Source: an uncultured Roseovarius sp. (GTDB lineage: Bacteria; Pseudomonadota; Alphaproteobacteria; Rhodobacterales; Rhodobacteraceae). Taken from it: 64,000 bases of DNA. Each line of letters opens with the position of its first letter. The stretch's first letter is position 1. The position numbers and the translations under genes were made by a program. This document shows positions 42,903 to 50,097 of this stretch, piece after piece. The notes beneath the pieces were generated by a model that saw nothing but the letters and a program-made list of their open reading frames with translations, searched no databases and was not told the origin of the DNA. Where the stretch lies: the NCBI GenBank assembly GCA_947497295.1, contig CANMFU010000014.1, positions 1 to 64,000 on the forward strand, written 5' to 3'.

Positions 42903-45379
42903 CCATGCTAAGCGACACCGGGCAAAACAATACCGGGCAAAACGACACTGGGCAGGGCGAGACCGGGCAGGGCGATACCGACCAGCTGCTGGACGGGCTG
43001 TGTACCCTCGCCGCCGCGCCGCTGAGCGACGATCTGGCGATGGTGGCGCGGTTGCGCTTTCTCGACTGGCTGGGCTGCGTTCTGGCCGGTGCGGCCAGCG
43101 AGGGCGCGCGCACCCTGCCGCTGCTGGAGGCGGGCGGGGACGGCCCCGCGCCGGTCCCCGGCACCGGGCGGCGCAGCGCCCCCCTGACCGCGGCGCTGGT
43201 CAATGGCATGCATTCGCATGTGGTCGAGCTGGATGACGGCCATCGCTATGGCATCACCCATGCGGGCGGCCCGCTGATCGCGGCGCTTTTGGCGGTGGCG
43301 CATGATCCGCGCATGACGCCGGACAGTTTTCTGCGCGGCATCATCGTGGGCTACGAGGCGGCGCTGCGCGTCGCCATCGCCTGCCAGCCCGACGCGAAAC
43401 TGAACGGCTGGCACGGCTCGGGCGTTTTCGGAACGCTGGGCGCGGCGATGGGTGTGGGCGCGGCGCTGGGATATGACCGCAGCGCCATGAACGCCGCACT
43501 GGCGGCGGCCGCCACCTCCGCCTCGGGGATGGTGCGCGCCTTCGCGACAGGCTCCGAGCTGAAGCCCTACAATGCCGGCCAGCCTGCGATGGCGGGCCTT
43601 GCCGCCGCACTGGTGGCGGATGCCGGGTTTCCGGGGCCGCCGGGTATTCTGGACGGCCCCCACGGCCTGGTGCAGATGCTGCGCGGCAGCCCGGCGGACG
43701 GGGCGGCGTTCCACGTCGCCGCCCCCTGGTGCATCGAGACGGTCTATCTCAAGCCCTACGCGTCCTGCCGCTATTGCCACGCGCCGGTCGAGGCGGCGCT
43801 GGCCTTGCGCAGCAAACATGGGCTAACGCCAGAGGACATCACCGCCATCCGCGTGCGCACCTATCATCTGGCCGTGACCGGGCACGATCATACCGAAATC
43901 GACGGGCCCTATTCGGCGCGCCTTGGCATTCCCTATTGCGTCGGCGCGGCGCTGGCCACCGGCGAGACGGGGATGAGCGCCTTTGCCCCCGAAGCGCTGA
44001 GCGATGCGCAGACATTGCGCCTGATGCGCGCAACGGATGTGCGCGAAGATCCCGAAATGACCGCCCTCGTCCCGCGCCGCCGCCCCGCCGCGCTGGAAAT
44101 CGACCTGAGTTCGGGCCAGACCGTCAGCGCCCGTATCGACCTGCCCCTGGGCGAGCCCGAAGTGCCGCTGGACGCCGCCGCCCTCACCGCCAAATTCACC
44201 GATCTGGCGGTTTTTGCCGGGCTTGCGCCGGCGCGCGCCGGGGCGCTGGCGGCCGAGATCCTCGATCCGGCCAGCGATCCGCGCGGTGCGGTGCAGGGCG
44301 GCGCAGCGGCCATGCCCGACCTTTTCAAGGACGCGCTCGACAATCCCAGGCTCAGGCTGAAGGAGCAGGTCGCGGCCTTTCGCGCGATCGTTCTGGACGG
44401 CGCGCGGCAGAAACGGCGCGCGGGTCGCAGGCTCTATGCGCGGTTGCAGCGCGGCAAGAACAAGCCGCTCCTGCGCGACTTTCTGTTGGCTTTCAACGCA
44501 TACGACACCGATTACAATCATATCCGCTATTCCGGTGACGGCGCGCGCCATGCCGCGTCATTCCGCGTCGCTATGACCACGCGCACACGCCGGATGAAGA
44601 CGCAGGGGCGCGACTCCTGCCCTGAATGGATGATCTGGGACAAGGGCGAGGGTGCCCGCTTTGCCGATGCCATGGGCGTGCGGCGTGCGGCGCGGCAGGG
44701 GGGCGGGCCACGCGCCGGGCTGTCCTTTGGCCCCGGTATCGTCATCAAGCCCCGGAACGAGTCGCAATCCATCGGGATCTACCTGGTCTTTTCCGAAGAC
44801 CGGATCGTGGATGCCCGCACGAATGAGACCTTCGCCGGATACGCCACGCTGGCCGACCGGATACAGGACGATCTGGTCAGCGGCCGGGTGAGGGACGACG
44901 ATTGGATCGTCGAAAAGCTTCTGACCAACCACAAGTTACCGACAGGCCATGCGCGAGACTGGAAATTCTACAGCTTTTATGGCGAGATGCCCCTGATTTC
45001 GGTGACCGAACGCATTCCGGGCGGGGCCATGTGCTGGATCGACCTTGAGGGACAAAAGAAAAATCTCGGGTTCAGTCTGGATCACTTCGTGCTGAAGCCG
45101 CCGCCCATCGATGCCGGTCTTCTGGCCACGGCGCGCGATCTCAGCCTTGCCATACCCGCGCCCTTTTTGCGGATCGACCTTCTGGAAACCGGCGACGGCC
45201 CGGCCTTGGGCGAGTTCACCGCCCGCCCGTTTTATTGGCACAGGTTCGGGCGCCAGCTGGATATCGAGCTGGGCAATGCCTTTCTGGCCGCCGAGGCGCG
45301 GCTGCAGGCCGATCTGCTGGCAGGCAAGGATTTTGCCGCGTGGAAGCGGTTCCTTGCCACGCAGGATACCCCGCAATGA
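42899..45379 (+). CDS. MmgE/PrpD-like dehydratase fused to TupA-like ATP-grasp ligase
   Basis: One uninterrupted frame of 826 residues. Residues about 30-465 are MmgE/PrpD-like (2-methylcitrate dehydratase superfamily): FLDWLGCVLAG, HVVELDDGHRYGITHAGG, GWHGSGVFGTLGAAMG, LKPYASCRYCHAPVEA. Residues about 485-826 are homologous to the stand-alone ATP-grasp protein at 12948, including RTRRM, DSCPEW (residue 572), DWKFYSFYGEMPLI, and PFLRIDLLETGDGPALGEFT. The parts are therefore two full-length enzymes joined. Residues 4-30 are a low-complexity DTGQN/DTGQG repeat from a 15-nt DNA repeat. No ribosome-binding site suggests an internal start. I infer dehydration and ligation of one side chain. Confidence 0.85.
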   Translation: MTMLSDTGQNNTGQNDTGQGETGQGDTDQLLDGLCTLAAAPLSDDLAMVARLRFLDWLGCVLAGAASEGARTLPLLEAGGDGPAPVPGTGRRSAPLTAALVNGMHSHVVELDDGHRYGITHAGGPLIAALLAVAHDPRMTPDSFLRGIIVGYEAALRVAIACQPDAKLNGWHGSGVFGTLGAAMGVGAALGYDRSAMNAALAAAATSASGMVRAFATGSELKPYNAGQPAMAGLAAALVADAGFPGPPGILDGPHGLVQMLRGSPADGAAFHVAAPWCIETVYLKPYASCRYCHAPVEAALALRSKHGLTPEDITAIRVRTYHLAVTGHDHTEIDGPYSARLGIPYCVGAALATGETGMSAFAPEALSDAQTLRLMRATDVREDPEMTALVPRRRPAALEIDLSSGQTVSARIDLPLGEPEVPLDAAALTAKFTDLAVFAGLAPARAGALAAEILDPASDPRGAVQGGAAAMPDLFKDALDNPRLRLKEQVAAFRAIVLDGARQKRRAGRRLYARLQRGKNKPLLRDFLLAFNAYDTDYNHIRYSGDGARHAASFRVAMTTRTRRMKTQGRDSCPEWMIWDKGEGARFADAMGVRRAARQGGGPRAGLSFGPGIVIKPRNESQSIGIYLVFSEDRIVDARTNETFAGYATLADRIQDDLVSGRVRDDDWIVEKLLTNHKLPTGHARDWKFYSFYGEMPLISVTERIPGGAMCWIDLEGQKKNLGFSLDHFVLKPPPIDAGLLATARDLSLAIPAPFLRIDLLETGDGPALGEFTARPFYWHRFGRQLDIELGNAFLAAEARLQADLLAGKDFAAWKRFLATQDTPQ

Positions 45380-45499
45380 GGTGGACATGACAGGACTTCA
45401 AAACCCCGGCTCCAACCTTCATCACGCCGGCCGGCCTTCCGCAGACAGGTGTGAGATGCCAATAATCCCTTCCCTCGCCTTTCTCGACAGGAACGCCAC

Positions 45500-46267
45500 G
45501 TGACAGACCAGATGCTATCCGTTGCGATCATGCAGCCCTATATTTTTCCTTATCTGGGGTATTTCCAGCTGGTGCGCGCGGTCGATCATTTCGTCAGCTA
45601 TGACGATGTGCAGTTCATCAAGCGCGGCTGGATCAATCGCAACAGGGTCTCGGCCAAAGGGCAGGACATGCTCTTTACCGTGCCGGTGCAGGGCGCGTCG
45701 CAAAAGGTGCGTATCTGCGATGTCCTTGCCATGCCGGATGACAAATGGCTGCGCAAGTTCGACACGCAGCTTCGGCATGAATACGGCAAGGCGGCCCATT
45801 ATGCCGAAACCCGCGATCTGGTCATGGGCACGCTTGAGGCACATAAAGGCGCGCCCGTGTCCGAGCTTGCGCTCGGCTCCGTTTCGGCGGTGATGGCGCG
45901 GCTTGGCTTGCCCTTCGCGCCGCAAAGATCGAGCGAGACCTTCACCGGGACCGAGGATCTCAAGCGCGCAGACCGTTTGATCGCCATCACCAAGGCGCTT
46001 GGCGCGCAGCGCTATGTCAACCTTCCCGGCGGCATGGCTCTCTATGGCACGGACGCGTTCGCGGCGCAGGACGTCGACCTGCGCTTTATTTTCGACCGCT
46101 CGCAGGCGTATGAACAGTTCGACCACCCTTTCATTCCCAACCTGTCGATCATCGACATCCTGATGCACAACGATCCCGCCACCGTGCGGGGCATGCTGGG
46201 GCAATACCGCTTGCTGAGCGCCGAGGAGGCCACTGCAAGCAGCGCGCCGAACGCTCTTGCCCAATAG
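45500..46267 (+). CDS. WbqC-like family protein
   Basis: The 255-residue protein opens with the WbqC family signature: IMQPYIFPYLGYFQLV, then FVSYDDVQFIKRGWINRNRV (about residues 10-48), and continues with VNLPGGMALYG and a Pro-containing FIPNLSIID. Members are found in O-antigen and amino-sugar loci beside DegT aminotransferases. Their reaction is not firmly established; acyl or aminoacyl transfer to the amino sugar has been suggested by context. The start is GTG 45500, supported by ACAGGAA. It sits between the fusion enzyme and the second ATP-grasp ligase, all in the same direction. Confidence 0.88.
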   Translation: MTDQMLSVAIMQPYIFPYLGYFQLVRAVDHFVSYDDVQFIKRGWINRNRVSAKGQDMLFTVPVQGASQKVRICDVLAMPDDKWLRKFDTQLRHEYGKAAHYAETRDLVMGTLEAHKGAPVSELALGSVSAVMARLGLPFAPQRSSETFTGTEDLKRADRLIAITKALGAQRYVNLPGGMALYGTDAFAAQDVDLRFIFDRSQAYEQFDHPFIPNLSIIDILMHNDPATVRGMLGQYRLLSAEEATASSAPNALAQ

Positions 46268-46297
46268 CCCGTTTTCGCCGTTATCCAAGGACATGTG

Positions 46298-47554
46298 ATG
46301 CCTGATATCTCCCGCCCCCGCGCCCTCGTCATCGGGGGGGTCAGCCCCCATATCGCTGTCGTCGAGCGGCTGAAGGCGCTCGGATTCGACACGATCCTTG
46401 CCGATTACAAGGACGCGCCGCCCGCCGCTGCCCATGCGGGCCGGCATCTGCAGATCAGCACGCTGGATACCGATGCGGTCCTGCAGGCGGCGCGGGATCT
46501 GGACGTGGCGGCCATCGTCAATGTCTGCCTTGATCAGCCGCTGCCGGTGGTGGCAACGGTGCGCGCGGCGCTGGGGCATGCCGCGCCGATGACGCCCGAG
46601 GCGGCGCATAAACTGACCGACAAGGATGCGATGAAGCAGGTGCTGCGCGCCGCCGGGGTCGATACCGCCCGCTGGACGGTGGCAGAGCGGCTAGACGCGC
46701 TGGACGCGCGCGGCCTGACTTTTCCCGTGGTGGCCAAGCCGGTGGGCGGCACCGGATCGCTGGGCGTGATCTTTGCGCGCGATGCGGCCGCGCTGGACGC
46801 GCAGCTGGGGCAGAGCTTTGCCGCCGCGCGTGGGGGCGGCGTGCTGGTCGAGGAATTCATCGAGGGGCGCGAGCTGAGCATCGATTGCATCGTGATCGGG
46901 GGTGCCGTGCATGTGCTGCTGGCGCGCGAGCGGCACAAGACGTGGTTTTCCGGCGGGCAGGAGGCGACCTGCCACGCCACCGTCGCCCCCGCCGAGTTAG
47001 GCCCGGAAACCCAAGCGCAGATCGACGCGCAGGCCCGCGCCATCGCGCCCGCCTTTGGCATCAAGGACGGGCCGCTGCTGATCCAGTCGATCATGGCGCC
47101 GGACGGGCGGCTGGTGGTGCTGGAAGTGGCCGGGCGTATCGGCGGCGGCCCCGGCGGCAACCGCGTGGTCGCGATGGCGACGGGCTTCGATTTTGTCGGC
47201 GCCTCGATCGACCAGCAATTGGGCCGCCCGGTGACATACCACACGCAGCCCGATGGCCGCGTCTTTGCGGCCAACAATGTCTATGCCGGGCAGGGCGTCT
47301 TTGACCGGCTGACCGGCATGCAGGCGCTGCTGGACGAAGGGCTGGTCGAGGAGCATTACACCTACCGCATGCAGGGCGAGCCGATTTCCGATCACCTCTC
47401 GGGGCGCAGCCGGGTCTGCGCCTTCATCGCCGCCGCCGCCGATCATGCCGCGCTGAAGGCCAGGCTGGCCGATATCTATGACCGGCTGGATATTCTCGAC
47501 CCCGCGGGCCGCTCGATCATGCGGCGCGATATCGGGCTGCATCACACGCTTTGA
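46298..47554 (+). CDS. ATP-grasp carboxylate-amine ligase-like protein 2
   Basis: The 418-residue protein is a paralogue of the ligase at 36032-37300. ALVIGGVSPHIAVVERLKALGF begins the N-terminal domain. FPVVAKPVGGTGSLGVIF (nucleotide-binding Lys), LVEEFIEGRELSIDCIVIG and LVVLEVAGRIGGGPGGN (metal-binding Glu) form the ATP-grasp core. It ends with GRSIMRRDIG. ATG 46298 follows AAGG at seven bases; a GTG one codon earlier is also possible. It is the last gene of the rightward arm and converges on the recombinase gene. Two related but distinct ligases on the two arms suggest two different couplings to one product. Confidence 0.82.
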   Translation: MPDISRPRALVIGGVSPHIAVVERLKALGFDTILADYKDAPPAAAHAGRHLQISTLDTDAVLQAARDLDVAAIVNVCLDQPLPVVATVRAALGHAAPMTPEAAHKLTDKDAMKQVLRAAGVDTARWTVAERLDALDARGLTFPVVAKPVGGTGSLGVIFARDAAALDAQLGQSFAAARGGGVLVEEFIEGRELSIDCIVIGGAVHVLLARERHKTWFSGGQEATCHATVAPAELGPETQAQIDAQARAIAPAFGIKDGPLLIQSIMAPDGRLVVLEVAGRIGGGPGGNRVVAMATGFDFVGASIDQQLGRPVTYHTQPDGRVFAANNVYAGQGVFDRLTGMQALLDEGLVEEHYTYRMQGEPISDHLSGRSRVCAFIAAAADHAALKARLADIYDRLDILDPAGRSIMRRDIGLHHTL

Positions 47555-47575
47555 GCGGGGCGCGTTTGGGAGGGC

Positions 47576-48709
47576 TTATAGCCCCGCCGCCTTTGTCAGG
47601 TTGACGCGGAACCGGTCGCGGCGGCGCTGATAGCGGCGGGTCATTTCGGCCGAGGCGTGACCCAGATGTTTCTGGATATAACGCTCATCCACTTCGGCGC
47701 TGCTGGCCAGTCCGGCCCGCAGGCTGTGACCCGAATAAAGGGCCAGACGCTCCTTTTCGGGCAGATCGGGGCGCAGACCCGCCGCAAGAACGGTCTGCTT
47801 GATCAGCCGCGCGACATGTTTGTCCGACAGGCGGGCGCCCAGGGCGCGTTTGTTGTCACGGGCAATGCGCCGGAAGAGGGGGCCAAAGTCGATCTTGGCA
47901 AAATGCAGCCATTGTTCCAGCGCATGAACGGGGCAGGTGGCCTCGCCAGAGCCGCGGCCGATCTCGACCTCGCGCCAGCCGGTCTTGGCATTGAGGGTCA
48001 GCAGGGCGCCACCCTCGACGATATCGACCCAGCCGCCACTGTCGGGGGTGTCATCCTTGTGCAGATCGAGGCTGACGATCTCCGAGCGGCGCAACCCGCC
48101 GGCATAGCCGATCAGCAAAATGGCGCGATCCCGCAATCCGCGCAGATCGTACCCCAGTGTGGCCGTCATGGCGACGATATCCGCGGCCAGCACGGCCTCT
48201 TTCTGCACCGGGGGGCGGGCGTGTTTGCGGCGAATGCCGGCCAGCACCGTGGCGATATGGCGGTTCTTGCGATCCAGCAAGAATCCACGCTGCTGGCAGT
48301 GCCAGGCAAGGCCCGACAGGCGCCGTTCGATGGTGCTGACCGACAGGGCAGGGGCATTGTCATCGGGTGCAGCGCAGTTGGCAATATAGAGCCCGATCAG
48401 GTCCGGGCTGGGCGGAAGCGGGTCTGCCCCGCGCCTGCGGCACCAGCTGTTGAAGTGGGCCCAGTCGGCCTTGTAGGCAAGAGAGGTGTTCTCGGCCGTG
48501 GCCTGGCGCGCATAATCGCGGGCGGTGTCCACCAGACGGTCCAGCGTTCCTGAACCGGGCACAGCGGCGGGAACGCAAACAACTGGCGGATCGCTGTTCT
48601 CTGAACGATCAGGCCCGTTTGCCCGGTCTGGCCCGGCATTTTCTGCAGATTTTTCACCCATTCCAAAGCCTGTCTTTTTCAAGTCCGATAAGGCAACGTT
48701 ATTGGACAT
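47576..48709 (-). CDS. Tyrosine-type site-specific recombinase
   Basis: The 377-residue protein has an N-terminal SAM-like core-binding domain (TSLAYKADWAHFNSWCRRRG, about residues 75-94) and a C-terminal catalytic domain. Its active-site residues are Arg in YAGGLRRSE, His/Arg in SGHSLRAG, His in HLGHAS, and the nucleophile Tyr360 in TRRYQRR. Such enzymes resolve plasmid dimers or integrate elements. No neighbouring phage or integron genes are seen, so dimer resolution is the likelier role. The first 55 residues are Asp/Pro-rich and possibly disordered. ATG 48709 lacks a clear ribosome-binding site, and a TTG five codons upstream is an alternative. Confidence 0.88.
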   Translation of the reverse strand: MSNNVALSDLKKTGFGMGEKSAENAGPDRANGPDRSENSDPPVVCVPAAVPGSGTLDRLVDTARDYARQATAENTSLAYKADWAHFNSWCRRRGADPLPPSPDLIGLYIANCAAPDDNAPALSVSTIERRLSGLAWHCQQRGFLLDRKNRHIATVLAGIRRKHARPPVQKEAVLAADIVAMTATLGYDLRGLRDRAILLIGYAGGLRRSEIVSLDLHKDDTPDSGGWVDIVEGGALLTLNAKTGWREVEIGRGSGEATCPVHALEQWLHFAKIDFGPLFRRIARDNKRALGARLSDKHVARLIKQTVLAAGLRPDLPEKERLALYSGHSLRAGLASSAEVDERYIQKHLGHASAEMTRRYQRRRDRFRVNLTKAAGL

Positions 48710-48889
48710 GGAAAAGGTGCACAAGGCAGGGCGGTTAGGCAGATCATATATGTATCAAAGCGCCGCCGTTGCGTATGCATCCGGGGGATGAAGCGCGCCC
48801 CACCCGTCATGAGACCAGCCTGACCACATTCGCAAACATGCCGGACCGTTGCGGCCGGCGGCCAAGAAAAAATCGGGCGGGCGGCGCAG

Positions 48890-49897
48890 TCAAACCACGC
48901 CGGCGCGCAGCAGATCATGCAGATGCAGCACGCCTTGGGGCTTCATGTCGGCGCCGGCCACGATCACCACGTTCACCTTGCGCGCGTTCATGACGGCCAG
49001 CGCCTCGGGGGCCAGACAATCGGGCGCCACGACCAGCGGATCGGTATTGGCGATATCCATGGCCGTGCGCCCCATCAGCCCCTCCATGTTGCGCCGCAAA
49101 TCGCCATCGGTGATGATGCCGGTGATGACGCCGTCCTTCATCACAACGCCGACGCCGAACCCCTTGGAGGTCATCGTCAGAAGAACCGTCGCCATCGTGT
49201 CATCTTCGGACAGTATCGGGATCGCCTCGCCGCCATGCATCAGGTCGGCCACACTGCGCATCTGCGCGCCCAGCTTGCCGCCCGGATGATAAATGCCGAA
49301 ATCCTCGGCCACAAAGCCGCGCCGCTCCATCAGCGCGACGGCCAGCGCATCGCCAAGCGCCAGCGACAGCGTGGTCGAGGTGGTGGGCGCCATGCCGATG
49401 GGGCAGGCCTCGATGTGATCGGGCAAGGTCAGCCGATAATTTGCCGCCTTCATCAGGGTGCTGTGCGCTTTGGAGGAGATGCCGATCATCGGGATCGAAA
49501 ACCGCTGGGTATGATAGACGATATCGCGCAGTTCGGTCGTCTCGCCCGAGTTGGATATCAGGATGCACACATCCCCCGCCCCGATCATGCCCAGATCGCC
49601 GTGGCTGGCTTCGGTCGCATGGACGAAATAGGACGGCGTGCCGGTCGAGGACAAGGTTGCCGCGATCTTGCGGCCGATATGGCCCGACTTGCCGATGCCC
49701 GACACGATGACCCGCCCCGGGCTGTCCAGAATGGCACTGACGGCGGCGGCGAAATCCTCGGGCAGGTTTTCGGCCAGAAAGGCCAGCGCGTCTGCCTCGA
49801 TGGACAGCACGCGGCGCGCGATTGCCACGCTGTCCTGCGCACCGGATACAGAATGCGGGGCCGAGGCGGGCAGTGGGCAAGCAGATCGGCGCGCCAT
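48890..49897 (-). CDS. kpsF: Arabinose-5-phosphate isomerase
   Basis: KpsF/KdsD-type enzymes convert ribulose-5-phosphate to arabinose-5-phosphate, the first step to Kdo, which anchors ABC-exported capsules. The 335-residue protein has an SIS sugar-isomerase domain (VIVSGIGKSGHIGRKIAATL, ILISNSGETTE, then a late His) followed by two CBS domains (PILSEDDTMATVLLTM and DIANTDPLVV). A chromosomal copy is normally essential for lipopolysaccharide, so this is probably a capsule-dedicated duplicate, as in Escherichia coli group 2 capsule loci. ATG 49897 has AGGAGAAG at good distance. An upstream frame to 50026 crosses an inverted repeat and is excluded. Confidence 0.93.
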   Translation of the reverse strand: MARRSACPLPASAPHSVSGAQDSVAIARRVLSIEADALAFLAENLPEDFAAAVSAILDSPGRVIVSGIGKSGHIGRKIAATLSSTGTPSYFVHATEASHGDLGMIGAGDVCILISNSGETTELRDIVYHTQRFSIPMIGISSKAHSTLMKAANYRLTLPDHIEACPIGMAPTTSTTLSLALGDALAVALMERRGFVAEDFGIYHPGGKLGAQMRSVADLMHGGEAIPILSEDDTMATVLLTMTSKGFGVGVVMKDGVITGIITDGDLRRNMEGLMGRTAMDIANTDPLVVAPDCLAPEALAVMNARKVNVVIVAGADMKPQGVLHLHDLLRAGVV

Positions 49898-49931
49898 GGA
49901 AAACTTCTCCTGAAAGGGGCGTTGGAATAGC

Positions 49932-49983
49932 CTAAAGCGTTTCGCCTCGAACCTGGGGCACAGTATTCCGCGAAACGCTTTAG
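49932..49983. repeat. Long-spaced inverted repeat upstream of kpsF
   Basis: CTAAAGCGTTTCGC (49932-49945) and its exact reverse complement GCGAAACGCTTTAG (49970-49983) are 14-bp arms separated by 24 nt. It lies 35 nt before the kpsF start, within the transcribed leader or promoter. It could be an operator, a terminator for the upstream gene, or a dispersed palindromic repeat. Its core resembles the palindrome at 20901. Confidence 0.75.
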
Positions 49984-50097
49984 CCGTTAGCATGGCTGCG
50001 GGCGAAACACTAGAAATCTGTCGCAAACCTGCTGGCCGGCCACCGTGAAAAACCTCCGGCCTGTTCTGCCGCAGGCGTAACCCGGAACGCCATATCC

